A stretch of DNA of 64,000 nucleotides from contig NC_049984.1 of the NCBI RefSeq assembly GCF_000003815.2, positions 9,612,440 to 9,676,439 of the forward strand. The letters run 5' to 3'. The DNA is from Branchiostoma floridae (Eukaryota > Chordata > Leptocardii > Amphioxiformes > Branchiostomatidae). The translations under genes were made by a program, and so were the position numbers. The notes beneath the pieces are model-generated. The model had not been told where the DNA came from. It worked only from the letters and a program-made list of their open reading frames with translations, and ran no database searches. Positions 1 to 12,581 of this stretch are shown piece by piece (the stretch's first letter is position 1; each line of letters opens with the position of its first letter).

Positions 1-239
1 CAGCTTAAGTCATTCACCTAGGATCTGTACAGTAGATATGTTCTCACCTGCGAGACAAAATTATCGACGGCCTTGATGGAGATCTGCAACAGTGCTTGCA
101 GTGCTGATCTGTCCGTGTCAAACCTTTTCTGTTAATGCTGTCGAACCGGTTAACCTTCCTTTTTCTAAGCTCAATATTGCTTGAGGCAAAATGTATAATA
201 AGGTCGGAGGCCACTGGGCACAATAAACGTAGCCACGTG

Positions 240-375
240 TAAGGCCTACGCCTCATTTCTAAACCAGGGCGCGGCCACGACTGTTGTCTTTACGTCTTGT
301 GTAGTTTTGTTTTGTATATCATAATTTTCGTTTCCGAAATTTGCCCGACGGGACCCCGGTATACGTTGAAGGCAT
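240..375. mobile_element. GC-rich MITE copy 1
   Basis: Short foldback with ends resembling AAGGCCTACG and a GGGCCCGGCC-like core (here degenerate: GGGCGCGGCC on the left, CCCGACGGGACCCCGG on the right). The internal words TTTACGTCTTGTGTAGTTT and TTTTCGTTTCCG are shared with the copies near 32069, 32768 and 40833. No transposase is present. Boundaries are approximate. Confidence 0.5.
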
Positions 376-424
376 GGTGAGGGAATGGCTGCGTTGACTG
401 GCCATTGTAAGCTTCTTTCATGTA

Positions 425-1390
425 ATTACCTTTGCCAGAATGGCTAAGGTTGGCTAAGGTTATGTTTTGGGCTTGTGAGTCTGTCTGTGTGTGTGTGTGT
501 TAACAGTATAACTCGAGAAGCCTTGGATGGATCCCGATGATATTTGGTAGGTGGGTAGGGGTCGGGAAAACGAAGGTCAAGTTCGATAATGGGCCCCCTA
601 GCGGCTTGCTAAGGTACTGCAGCAGAACCTCAATTTTTTATATCTCGTGTCCTGGACATGCTGTGGTTATGATTTTTGAGTGGTAGATAGCCCTTGGGGC
701 AGAGAGTAAGTGCGGTAAGTTTGGACCCCCTAGCGGCTTGTTTGGAACTGCAGTCGCCGAATTCCTTTCAAACTTTGGACGAGAATAACTCGAGAACGTG
801 TTGATGGATCGTCATGGTTTTTGGTATGTAGATAGCCCAAGTCACAATGTACACAATGGAACACTTATTATGCAAATCAGCAACTAATTTGCATAATTAA
901 TAAGAAAAGTTTGTAAATCCACTGCATTCCTTTATAGGACTTTCAAACTTGTCACATTTGTAGCTTAGAATAGAGGAAATATCAATACATTATTAATTAT
1001 GCAAATGAGGCCGTCATTTGCATGATTATTAGCAAAATATGAACGTGTTGACGGATCTTCATGATTTTTGGTATGTAGATAGCCGAAGTAAAAACTTACA
1101 TAATGAGATACAAGTTATGCAAATTAACAGCTAATTTGCATAATTAATGAGGAAACTTGATAAATCCACTGCATTCCGTGATAGGACTTTCAAACTTGTC
1201 ACATATGTAACTGAGAAAGATGGCAGAGAGTAAGAGGTGTATGTTTGGGTCCGCTAAACGTCTTTTCTTGAACTGCAGGAGCCGGTTTAGTTTCCTACTT
1301 TGAAAGAGAATAAGTCAAGAAGGGATGAAAGGATCATCATGATTTTTGGTATGCTGATAGCTTAAATGATGCTTGATACAATTCAATATT
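425..1390 (+). repeat. Tandem repeat array, about 260-bp units, with octamer motifs
   Basis: The block 'GATGGATC..CATGATTTTTGGTATGTAGATAG' recurs near 525, 805, 1050 and 1330, spaced about 260 bp. Between recurrences each unit carries a GCAAAT/ATTTGCATAATTAAT block. The left end (TACCTTTGCC..GGTTATGTTTTG) matches partial copies at 46490-46580, 47510-47770 and 52040-52165 and reversed copies at 25440-26490 and 43855-43985. This is a dispersed, non-coding family of unknown class. Confidence 0.65.
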
Positions 1391-1837
1391 ATTATGTAAA
1401 TAGAGATCTAATTTGTATAAGCAATGGCGAAATGTTATGAACCAACTTCAGGCATATAAAATAAAATGCAATGAGTAACACATTTATCTCTACAGACATC
1501 ATTCTACATAACAAACCTGGTTTATTTGGCAAAGGTATGTTTTCTTCTATAATCTTTCAGGTTAAAGGCAACCAAAATGTACAACGTAAACTCCGCCTCT
1601 TTTATATAAACTAACTTATAACCTTGACAATCTTCAATGACAGAAATAAAGCAAAGATAATGCAGTTACACCACAACGATTGTATTCCATATATACAACA
1701 ATTTAAGTAGAAAATAATTAAATTTGCACATTTGTATGCGCTGATGATCAGAACAGAGGTTATATCCACATAACTGATATGCCCTACACACATTATACAA
1801 AACGGCAGGCCAGCTGGTTTGGTTTGGTTGATAAGTG

Positions 1838-4800
1838 TCATTGTGCCGATCTTGGCTGGTCGTCGAACGGGTAATATTTATGTGTCCTGGAGCTGAAACG
1901 AAAACGAAATGAACTAAATCCACTTATTAGTACTATAATATAAGAAAATTGGGAATAAAATAGTATTTCTATATAATTCAACGTCAGAAATTTGACGAAC
2001 GTAAACTGGAACATAATTTGTCGTTGTTCGTCTCGGCTGATGCATCTCATTGATGGTTTGAGAGAATATTGGGTTTTCTCATGTCAGTAAACACGTTCAG
2101 CAGATACTTACTATTGCCACGTGACGTATCGGTGGTTCCTATTCAGACTGTTCAGTTTGGTAATATCATCTTCTGTAAGGCTGAAGTCGAACACCTACGA
2201 AACGACAAAAGAAACAATCGGTTACTAATATGCACAGTTTATTTTACAGTTTTTACATCGTGGTGATTATTATGATATAATTTATGATTCGGCCACATTT
2301 GTGGCGGTGCCCGTCGGGGATGCAGCCCTGGTCGAGCTCCGGAGCCACAAAGTTGTCCCGGTGGACAAACGGACGTTTTCGCGTGTAGGTCATGGTGGCT
2401 ATTTGTTCCCGGGTCCGGGTTGATTTTAACACCGAGTATAAAAATTCCGGGGCCCGGCCAGGCCCAAATATAGCCCAGTAGCCACAGGGCGTCACACGGG
2501 GCCACATGCACGTAGGGGGCAGGCCCGACAGTGCCAAAAACTGCCCGTGAACTGCCCGGCAGGGCGAGAGGAAACACACTTCAATGTGATTCTTTCAAAG
2601 CAAGTTGGGAAAGTACTATTATTGTATCACATCTTCACACAGCACTCTAAAGCCTATGATTCAATCCTGCAGAATTTGAGGCGAGGGCCGGACCATACTC
2701 ACCTCTAAGTTCTGCAGGATCCTGGCCGGGGTGACGCTCTTTGCCAGGACGGAAAGCCCACGTTCAAGGTGATAGCGAAGAAGTACCTACATGGAACACT
2801 TCATCATTAAATCGGGAGAAAAGGGGAATAAATGAGTTCTTTCATCAGTACACTCTACAAGTAGTACACTGGAGACATAGGCCTATCCGCGTATATATAT
2901 CGCTGGTTACTAAGTTAGTAGGTTTTAGGATCATGTTTTTTCTTAACTTTACACTTAAGATTATATTATGCAATGTTTCTTAGACCATAGGCTGTGGCAT
3001 GTACATGTAGTCAACAAACACGAAGTCAAACCTGCGCGGGAGTTTTCCCGTGCCTTTCTCCTATCGCCACAACGACTGGGTCTTCCAATAACCGTGGCTC
3101 ACTGAAAATGTTGTGAAAAAAGAGAGAAAAAACATCACTAGTCACTTAGAGAAATATGTACGATCACACTTTTATCATGAACCTCAGAGGTTTGCCTCGT
3201 ACAGAAAATAGGCGAACGATACTTCAAACAAGTGTCACATCCTTACAGCTCAACAAGGCGTTATATGCGTGGTTACCATTGTTCCAATTTCACAAAGAAT
3301 GAATATCTAGTTGTACCAAAATTGATCCATTCACATATCTCACAACGAAATTGAGAAAATATAGGTAGGCATACCAGTTATGCTTTGAGAAAAAGCCGCA
3401 GAGATGCTTTAAGATCCATCAATATTTATGTGACATCACAGATATCATCACTTATTCGGTTAGATCGTTAGGACGAGAAGAAAATAGACACAATCAACAT
3501 ACTTTCCTATTTCAGGGGTGGAGCCGAAGGGACTGTACGCAGTAAGGATGACATCCTTGGATTGGCAATACTTGATCAGGTCCAACTGGGGCAGGTATGG
3601 GTGCAGCTCCACCTGAAGAGCAACGTTAAGATATGATTAGTCTTGATTGGCGATTTAGGGCAAAACATCTGATGTATACGAAACTGTGACAGACCCTTGT
3701 ACAAATTTCAATATCTTAAATCACGGGCATATGAATCAATATCAATGTTTATCAAACATACCTGATTAACAACAGGTTTAATTCTGCAATCTTGCAGCAC
3801 TCTGTCCACCTGCCGACTGTTGAAGTTGGACACGCCCAGAGACCTGGTCAGGCCTTCATCAACCAGGGACTCCATGGCCTGGAGATCAGGGATCAAGAAT
3901 AAGAGAAACAATTATGGACGACCTGGATTACAATGGTTAACGATCAGAAATGTTGACTTCATTTCTTTTATTCAAAACAATTTACGGATGTACTATTACA
4001 ATGTTAAAAGATTCACAGTTGGACACTTCTCACCTTCCACGTGTCGACATAGTCTGTGTCATCATAGTCACTTTCGCTGGTCGGGCGGATCTTAGGTCCC
4101 TGTGGTACACAGGTAATTCACTTTTCAAAAGGCAAAAACAAACCTTTACACAACACAACAAAGGGAAAACAATCAAACATACATAAAATAAATTCTCAAA
4201 CTTTATTTTTGAGGTCACTTTGCGTATGAGATCAAACCATATTTTTGCTATTGCTGCATTGTACCTTTACAACAATTGGATAGGACTTCCCATGGCCCTA
4301 GAGCGTGTAGCATTAACCTTCAACTATGACATTGGTAGAAGACGTCAATCAATGTTTTAATGGCCATCAAAGTTACTACACGCCAGTTGACGTGCTATGC
4401 TAACCTTAAAGCCCTGAGGACCGTGCATGAGGTACATGTCCACGTAGTCTAGTCCCAGCTTGTCCAGACTGTCCGATATGCCCAGCTTCACGTCTTCAGG
4501 CCGATGGAACGTGCACCAAAGCTGCAAAGACATGAGAGAAAAGGTCCACTCGTGTTAAGATGAAATGAGATTTGTTGACAATAAGTTTGAAACAAAAAGT
4601 GGCACATACTAGTATCTTGTTTTGTCAGCTTTAATAAGCCGTTGCACAAACCTATCACTGATCCATGGGCCCTCTACCCGCCGCAAAAAAGAATGCATTT
4701 GTATTTATAGCTACAACACATATTACATCATATATGCTAGACCCTATATGTTGACTTATTCATACCTATAGATATATTCATATATGTCTGTTTAGTTGTA

Positions 4801-5936
4801 CTGTAAGTAGTTGTATTGTAAATAGATCTTACGAACATCGCTGTACTTTTGTGCTCTTTCGTCGTGTCAATAAAGATTTCCACTATAACGTTATACGTAA
4901 CGTTATCATTATTCTATTGTCATGTCCTTATCCATGTGTTTTTTTCCAGATATAAGTCCTGTTACCTTATGTCTGAGCCACCATAGGTTATATTTACTCT
5001 GTTACCTTGGCGACGATGAAAAGGTCTCTCCGTTTCACCGCCCCGCCACTGAGAGCATCCCTCATCCCCTGCCCCACCTCAGCCTCGTTCCCATAGTTCC
5101 AGGCGGTGTCGATGTGTCGGTACCCTGCATTAATGGCCACCCTCACGGCTGTGGCCACTTCGTTTGGTTTGGACTGTTAAAAGTCATTTTACAAAGACCA
5201 TTGGACATTAGTGACAACGAATCATTGGATATGTACATCAGAGTCTTTTTCGTGGCAATGATGTGCCCGTGGTTGGTCGCCCAAGGCTAAATTTGAAGAA
5301 GCTTACTGAGTTAGAAACTGGACTGGACGGTCCGGAACTTCTCGCAGCGATGTATGACAGGCTGTACTTCACTTGCTGCACCTCATAGAGGATGACAAAT
5401 GATGATTATGATGGCGAATGTGGAAGAAAATTTAAGTAATCAGCCATGATATTGATTCCATCAGATCAAACAGTCAACCACCTGTCATCTAAGTTCTCAA
5501 AATCATATTCAAAGTAAACTGTGAGTTTATTGATAGTGCTGGATGGACTGTGTAGAGACGTCATCTAGCGAGACAACGTATAAGTGCAGGCCGATATCTG
5601 CATTATCGTGCCATGTTCGAAGGGTCCAAAGTGTCGAACATACAGTGTCTCATGCATTATAGAGGCATATATTGTTGTTACCCTACTAGTGATAATATCA
5701 CTTCTCACCTTATAACATCAACATTAACATATAACAACGTTATTTGAAAGCTCTTACTATGAATGGTTTAACGTATACGACGGTCGAAGTCCGATCTAAG
5801 CCGGACCCCGATCTAACGGTCATATGACCTCTCATATGTATTCATGTCATGTCAAATTTGTCACCTTCCATGTTCCAAGTCCCAGTATTGGCAGTCTGAC
5901 ACCAGATCGGAGTATAGTTGGGATGTTAACCGTCAT
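1838..5936 (-). CDS. Aldo-keto reductase, intact, 10 exons (313 aa)
   Basis: NAD(P)H-dependent carbonyl reductase of the AKR superfamily; the substrate cannot be read from sequence. Exons, in coding order on the minus strand: 5936-5865, 5173-5006, 4521-4405, 4099-4034, 3878-3762, 3612-3503, 3101-3032, 2786-2703, 2194-2112, 1892-1838; phases add up to 314 codons including stop. The start ATG at 5936 precedes the usual first strand ([11 protein letters not shown]). The AKR tetrad is visible: Asp and Tyr in DTAWNYGNE, Lys in LFIVAK, His in LMHGP. GVSNFN and the phosphate-binding region [10 protein letters not shown] are also present. The last intron splits codon TA|C, and the tail ends THKYYPF plus a short extension. 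It is head-to-head with a paralogue at 7057. A DR1-like nuclear receptor motif lies at 6005-6017. Family assignment is secure; no specific AKR class is claimed. Confidence 0.93.
2270..2585. repeat. Dispersed GC-rich repeat in last-exon region of the AKR gene
   Basis: Lies between exons 9 and 8 of the minus-strand AKR gene. The segment TTGTCCCGGTGGACAAACGG plus a GGTCATGGTGGCTATTTGT block reappears in reverse orientation at about 49570-49760 inside the kelch gene. Open frames on the minus strand here show no domain and are treated as repeat sequence. Confidence 0.45.
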
Positions 5937-5998
5937 GTTGCAACGTACGGTCAGTCGTACACAGTCCTCTGCAGAATGTTCCGGCTGCCTGTCGAGTT

Positions 5999-7020
5999 GC
6001 ACTGTGACCTTTGTCCCTTGTATGACCCCACATGGTTACCTCAAACGTATACGCGTCATGTAGGTTAGTATGTAAGTAATCTTTAGGGTTGTCACGTGTT
6101 CATGTGCTTACTTCTATTAGGTTAACGTTACATCAACTTTAGCAAAACCATATTTCTTAAGCATGGAATATGTAACTGTAACAGTGGTGTTCAAGTACCT
6201 TCATTTGCAAAGATGATAAGAAATCTAAAACATTATATCAGTAGCATTATAACCAGCAACGATCACGTCTCCAGTTCGAAATAGTTCGGTCTTCACATCC
6301 CGAGTTGAACACTTGTCCGACGGCTCCGGGTCACTTCTTGATAACATGCAAGTCATTGGAGTGAATGACATCATCGTGTCTTCGTGTTTGCGTTTGTCAC
6401 GTGTCCGCCTTACATGCTTATAAAGGGAGGTGTAAAGCATACCGCAACATCAGCAGCGACCTAGTGGCACTGTGACATTTGTCCCTTGTATGACCTCACC
6501 TGATTACCTCAAACGTATGTAGGTATTGTGTTTGCTTATCCCAAACAGACGTAGGTATTGCGTTTGCTTATCCCAAACAGACACAGGGTATTTGCTTGTG
6601 ATGAAAGGTTTACCGGCCGTCATATGGGAGCATGTGAGTCATCTACTTAAGCGTTTTTAGGGTTGTCACGTGTTCATGTGCTTATCAATTTGGATGTTTA
6701 AATACGATACAGCAACTTGAGCAAAAACACATGTTTTAAGTATGGAATGTGTAAGAATTTGCAAAGATGATAAAAATCAGTAGCTTAGCTATAGGTTAGC
6801 AACCTCTGTAGCTAGCAACGATCACATCTCCACTTCGAAATAGTTTGGTCGTCATCCCTCAGTCCACTGCACTTTGTCCGACGGCGCCGGGTCGCCTCTG
6901 CCGGGTCAACTGACCTGATAACATACACGTCATCCGAGTGAATGGCATCATCATGTCTTTGTGTTTGCGTTGGTCACGTGTTTATCAAACATGCTTATAA
7001 ATGGAGCTACCGCAAGATTA
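5999..7020. promoter_or_regulatory. Divergent AKR promoter region with duplicated segments
   Basis: Two copies of an about 370-bp segment (about 6081-6452 and 6655-7016) share the order GTTGTCACGTGTTCATGTGC, CGATCACRTCTCCA, TTGTCCGACGG, GCATCATCRTGTC, a CACGTG box and a TATA-like box (TATAAAG at 6419-6425; TATAAAT at 6996-7002). A second repeated block, TTTGTCCCTTGTATGACC, occurs at about 6011 and 6480, and a 32-bp unit with TTTGCTTATCCCAAACAGAC is tandem at about 6519-6585. The right copy sits 55 bp before the ATG at 7057 and is the likely core promoter of the plus-strand gene. Palindromic nuclear-receptor half-sites GGGTCAACTGACCT lie at 6903-6916. Confidence 0.6.
6005..6017 (-). promoter_or_regulatory. 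DR1-type nuclear receptor motif upstream of minus-strand AKR
   Basis: Minus strand reads GGGACAAAGGTCA, a direct repeat of receptor half-sites with one-base spacing (HNF4/RXR type). It is 69 bp upstream of the ATG at 5936. A degenerate second copy (GGGACAAATGTCA) lies near 6474-6486 in the duplicated block. Binding is inferred from motif only. Confidence 0.5.
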
Positions 7021-7684
7021 GCAGCGAACTAGGTTAGCAGAAGAACGCAAGTCATCATGGCTGGTGCGGGACCAACGGCTGTTCTGAGTTCTGGAAAGAA
7101 AATGCCACTTTTGGGGCTAGGAACATGGCAGGTGCGTATTGGTATTCTACACCCAGGGAATGACTTCTACTGGTGATCGTCCCTGTCCAGTCGTTAAGCT
7201 GTCCTTTTCCCACAAAACAGTTTTCGTCTTCTAGTTTCTTTCGATTTTCCGAAGTGCCATAAAGCCGCCTTCCCCCGGCCTCAACAATCTAGCTTTTAAA
7301 AACTTCCTCCGTGCTTTATGGTAAATCAAGGACATTGTGACGTCAAATGTAGGCACCTCGTTTAAAAAGAATCACCAGCACGACTTCTAGACGGTTTCGA
7401 GCTGTTCAATATATAGGAATACTTTAAGTTAGATTTACTATCGACTGTGCGGCCTGAACATCCAACATCAATCCTTGCACCCTCAGATGCACAGGCCAGA
7501 CTAAGCCCTCACACCTTCTTGTCTTTCCCTACGCACATGATCTCTGAGACAAATGATATTATGGATACGTATGATTTGCAGTTTGTATAGTATTATCCAT
7601 GGTTCATCTGTACTGCATCTGGTTGCAGTTTACAATTCAAACTGTAGAACAAGCAATTCTGTTCGTTTGATTTTTCAATCCTCC

Positions 7685-7875
7685 ATCACATTTCCAAACC
7701 GGGCCCGGTCGGGCAGCTTTCGGGGACGAAACTTATGATCATGATATAAAAGAACCAAACGTATTGAGTAATAGTCGTGGACATTACTTATGTACATTTT
7801 ACGTATACATTTCTATTTTTCTTTTCAACAAGCAGCCCGGCCGGGCCTCTGTTTGGACATGTAACGTTAGCCTAA
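7685..7875. mobile_element. GC-rich MITE copy 2 (AKR intron 1)
   Basis: Opposed ends read TCACATTTCCAAACCGGGCC and, reversed, TGTCCAAACAGAGGCCCGGC, with GTAACGTTAGCCT at the right edge. The family signature is a GGGCCCGG/CCGGGC palindromic core flanking an AT-rich centre. Confidence 0.6.
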
Positions 7876-8301
7876 ATCAGCATCGGGGAAGGTTTTGAGA
7901 ACATAAAACATGCCACGCTAGTTTTAGTATGCTTGGTGACTACGCCCTCGACAATCTGTTGTTAACAACGTTGTTTGCAGATGCGAGCTGCCGAGCCACA
8001 CAGGGCTTCTTTATCTCTTGGGACATGGTTCTGCTCACGATCGGGTGATAAGATACCATGATTACCTGGCTTAAGCGTATTTACTGTTTCTGACTGTTTG
8101 TCACATATCAACTACTTAGCATGAAACACCATAAATTGGCAAATTACAGATCTTACTTAATGAAAATAAACTGGCAGGAGATATTTTGCGTTCTCTTACA
8201 ATCATTAGTTTCCCCACAGCCCCTCCCGGTGATATTCCTCTTTAGTGAGTTGAAACAGTATATGAATATCGTAACATTATCGGACTTCGTCTCCCCAGTG
8301 A

Positions 8302-8565
<264 letters not shown>

Positions 8566-8577
8566 TGATGAGTTTTT

Positions 8578-8715
8578 TTCCAGAAGTGACAAGATATTGG
8601 ACACTGCAGAACAAGGGGCATTTCAGAACCTAACAGAAAACCTAACAAACAACAGGATATAATTTTAGATAGCTCATAGTGCTTTCTGTTAGGTTTAGAA
8701 ATGCGCTGTGTTGTA
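8578..8715. repeat. Dispersed repeat (GATATTGGACA..CCTAACAGAAAACCTAACA family)
   Basis: Located in intron 2 of the plus-strand AKR. The words GATATTGGACA and CCTAACAGAAAACCTAACA recur at 30669-30745 and, inverted, at 31374-31425. No coding content is seen. Confidence 0.5.
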
Positions 8716-11570
8716 TTTATTGCCATATGTACGTTTTTCATGACATTACGACTCTGTCTCTTTTCAGTTGTTTTCCACCTTCCAACGACCAGAACATGTT
8801 CGTGACGCCATGATGCAAAGTCTGGAGGGTCTGGGACTGGACTATGTGGACCTGTACCTCATCCACAGCCCGCAGGGTTTGAAGGTTAGCATTAAACATT
8901 TTTAGAGTGGACAATTGTGACAGTTTCCTCTCGATGTAGGTCATGATGATACCTTAACGTCCAGGATGGACATTTCATTCATCACAGTCTGTAATCGGCG
9001 GACGCCAAACGAATTAAAATGATCAAGTGTGTGCGTGTGGACGTATGTAAATTATCTTCTAAAATGTACCCTATAACTTCATTCATTGCATCCCACTTAT
9101 TTCAAACCCGCACTGCAGTACGGATCCAACCCCTTCCAACATTCCGGTGATGTGGAAGACCTTTTTGATGAAGTGGACTATATCGATACTTGGAAGGTGA
9201 GTGAAAACTGTTTTCGAATGCACCATATGTGGATATATTTCTTGTAGTATCAACGGAACTACTGTAGTGTAACAGCCTAGCTATCTGACAGAAAGTTTGC
9301 AGGAATTTGATGACACAACCTGCCATTTTAGGCCATGGAGTCCCTGGCTGATGAAGGGTTGGCAAAGTCTATCGGGGTGTCGAGCTTCAACACCCAGCAG
9401 CTGGAGAGGCTACTGCAGAACTGCCGCATCAAGCCGGCTGTCAACCAGGTACGTGTGTTTGTTTGTATGTTTGTCAGAAAAGTATTTACCTTCTGAACCA
9501 AAGATACGTCGCAAATTGAGCTTGCTTCTTCTTGCTACAGAGCATCTGCATCCCTCAAGGTTATCCTTTATACGAACAAAGAAAATTGTATTCTCACTCC
9601 GGAGTATCTGAATGTTCTCTTTGTAGGTAGAGCTTCATCCTTACCTGGCCCAGCCGGAGCTTGTGGACTTCTGCAAACGGAATGACATTCTTGTAACGCG
9701 TTCAGTGCACTGGGTGCACCCGCTCGTCCAAAGTTAGTTCTCTGCTACCGAATCATTTCGTAGTTCTTATAAATGTTTTATTTTCCCCGTGTTGAACTTT
9801 TTTAAAGAGAGCTAATTTTGCTGTAGTTATACTGATGGAAACTGTTTCGACTAAAAGAATCCTGACAAATGCTTGATTCAAATCCCACCCTGCCCGCAGG
9901 GCTTTCCAGAGTGGAGAAGATGAACCAGTCCTGATGGAGGATCCGAGTGTGGTGGCTATCGCCAAGAAGTACGGGAAGTCTGCTGCGCAGGTACATAATT
10001 ATGGCACTGCTCGCCAGAAAAATGTATGCGTGTATGTGGTGGCGCCACTATACGAACAAATACGTATACATTGTCGCAAACAAAAACGGAAAGATTATAC
10101 AGTTTAGATTCACGGTTTAGATTTTGAAATAAACAGAAGTTTAGATTTTACAAAGCACGCAGGTATAGTATCTAGGTTTCTTATTTTTGTCTCAGTTACA
10201 ACAGCTTGTATCTAACTTCCGGTACAGGTCCTGCTCCGCTATCATCTGGACCGAGGAGTTTCAGTCATACCGAAGAGCGTGACACCCAGCAGGATCCAGG
10301 CCAACTTTGACGTCAGTAGCCTTTCGTCGACCCGCCATCGCAACTTTGCTCCTGCCTTGTTTCAATGAAGTCTACTCAATGCGGATATACAAATTAGACA
10401 AGGAACTCACTCAAATGTGTGGGGATTATGCGTACAATACCGCTCAGTCTTTGTAAACTTTGGAAACTTTATTCAGCCAATTAGCTACCTACAAGTCGAT
10501 AGATTATTAAGTTGTAATTTTAGGATCATTGGGTGATGTTTCATTTTTCACAGGTTTCCTTGCAGGAGTTAACACAGGAAACTCAAGCCCAATTTGTTGC
10601 CTGAATTCCAACTACATATTATTATTATCATACAATGACATCAGTTTCTTTTATATTTGCATATTGAAGGTCATGGACTTCAGCCTTTCAAAGGAGGATC
10701 TGGCGTCACTCGGTCGGCTGGACCGGAAGTTGCGCTACCTTGGAGGCAACCTGTAAGTTTCTTGAAGACGATAAAAAAGAACAACATATAAAAAAAAAAG
10801 AAAAACATATAGCTGCTGCAAAGTGTACATAAGCATGCGTTCTCTGAAAATATCATATATAGGATATGCAATACTAGTATAATGTCATGCCTGCAAAGTG
10901 TCGAACCGAAATCTGATGTGTTATAATAAACGGTGGTTGTTCCAGATGATGCACAGGTACACAACTGTGTTGCACCTGATGGGTATGACACAGAACTGGC
11001 ACCACGTATCTGGGCAATAATTTGTTTCATCAGTGACCTGCTGTAAAAAGTCCTATTGTGAAAACAAATACAACGAAAGATGAGGTACATAACGTTATAT
11101 GGAATGAAATAGAAGTGATACTCACGCCCTATTGATGTTAACTATCATTGTCATTTTTTTCACAGGTTTACCACGCACAAGTTCTTCCCTTTCTGAAGTC
11201 TTCTGAGGATAACACTACGAAGTCAAGAGTGGCACAGAGCTCCATACACAAGTCTTGAATAATGTATTGTATAATCATGTTTTTAGTGATTGGCTGCTGT
11301 TTTAGACAACAGATCGGTCAGATATAATTTCTTTCAGTTTGAGAGAGACATAGCAATGTACGGGAATACATGGTTAAGAAAAAAATCACTGGTCATAGAA
11401 GAGAAGTGGAAATGCCGTAGGAAAGTTCAGTAGTTTGTACCAACCTGTAACAACTTGGACGAAATGGATGTATTTTTGTCTGTACAACGACTATGAAGTG
11501 CTGTTATAGCAGACACACACAGAGGATCAAACCAGTTTTATTCTTTGAGTACAGGTTATTGTTTGAACAC

Positions 11571-11576
11571 AATAAA
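11571..11576 (+). terminator. Poly(A) signal AATAAA of plus-strand AKR
   Basis: Canonical AATAAA 375 bp after the stop codon at 11196, in an otherwise non-coding stretch. It is the first good signal downstream of the gene. Confidence 0.5.
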
Positions 11577-11689
11577 TTGTGGTACCCTAGAGTTTCAGAA
11601 AGCTTTGATGGTGTTGATATGACTACTTGTTATTGTCCGGTGTGGTATTGAAGAGTCTCTTTTGCAAATGAGAGCTATAGTATGAGTAT

Positions 11690-11774
11690 GTATTTGTGTT
11701 TGTGTGTGTATGTGTGTATTTGTGTTTGTGTGTATGTGTGTGTTTGTGTGTGTATGTGCATTTGTGTGTGTGTG

Positions 11775-11831
<57 letters not shown>

Positions 11832-11870
11832 GTGTGCGTGTGTGTGTGTGTGTGCGCGCGCGTGTGGTTG
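11690..11870. repeat. (GT)n microsatellite
   Basis: Long imperfect GT/TG run with interspersions of TATGTG and CGTGTG. Open frames on both strands here are low-complexity consequences of the dinucleotide. Confidence 0.95.
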
Positions 11871-12581
11871 ATTCCTTGTATATTGTTAGAATTTTCCTCG
11901 TACAACAATGATTATGTCACACTGATACTGGTATTGGCCAAACTCATCAAAATCGTTTCTTGGTCGAGCCCTAGCCCAGTATGTTGTTGCAGAAAACCAT
12001 GTAACCTGATGTTCTTTGGGTATAACTATTAATGCTAGTACAATCTTCACAATATATACAATCACAATATCTTCATACCAGACTACAGGTGAATTGCTAC
12101 ATCTAATTCTAGACTTTTGACTATGCCGTGTTACATGACCTTTAAATGTCTTTCTCAAAATCCTTCATGCAAGCGTCATAGGTACATGTTACATGTAGGT
12201 AAACCTATTTCCCATAAATGCACGAATTAATCGTGTTTACTGAGCAATCTTATCGTCAAATTTTCAGTTGTAATGCAGCTTTGCTTTCGATTGAAATCTT
12301 AGGTTGCTGAGTAGAGTATTCTGCTGAAACATTTTTCGGAGATGTTAACGTTATTACCAATGATAATTTAAATCTTTGATGCGGCAACTCCAAAGGCCCC
12401 GGACACGTTAATGGTTCGGAAATGAACGATGCAAACAGAATGATGTGGTTGTGCAGCAATTTCACAGAGAAGTTGTTTGTGATTATGATCACAGAGATGG
12501 ACTAAATGAGTTCGCCAAATATGTTCTTAACGATGGCAGTACGAACTTCAAGGCAGTACGAACTTCAAAGATAGCGGTCAC
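11871..12581. other. Spacer between AKR paralogue and GPCR
   Basis: About 700 bp without a recognisable exon. It presumably contains the GPCR promoter, but no TATA box or other convincing core element was identified. A short direct repeat 'CAGTACGAACTTCAA' occurs twice at about 12537-12568, just before the first ATG. Confidence 0.4.

Larger units (their letters stand above)
1..1837. other. Gene-free flank with dispersed repeats
   Basis: I see no supportable coding exon here; open frames are short and not family-like. The stretch holds one GC-rich MITE copy (about 240-375), a short GT run near 487-500, and a tandem array of about 260-bp units (about 425-1390). The part from 1400 to 1837 is AT-rich and is probably the 3' flank of the minus-strand AKR gene that ends at 1838. 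Confidence 0.6.

Noticed and set aside
2239-2579. Two overlapping 110-codon minus-strand frames
   Set aside because: Lie in a dispersed GC-rich repeat found again at 49570-49760, in an AKR intron, with no domain.
11675-11911. Open frames rich in Val/Cys or His/Thr on both strands
   Set aside because: Direct translation of a GT/CA microsatellite.
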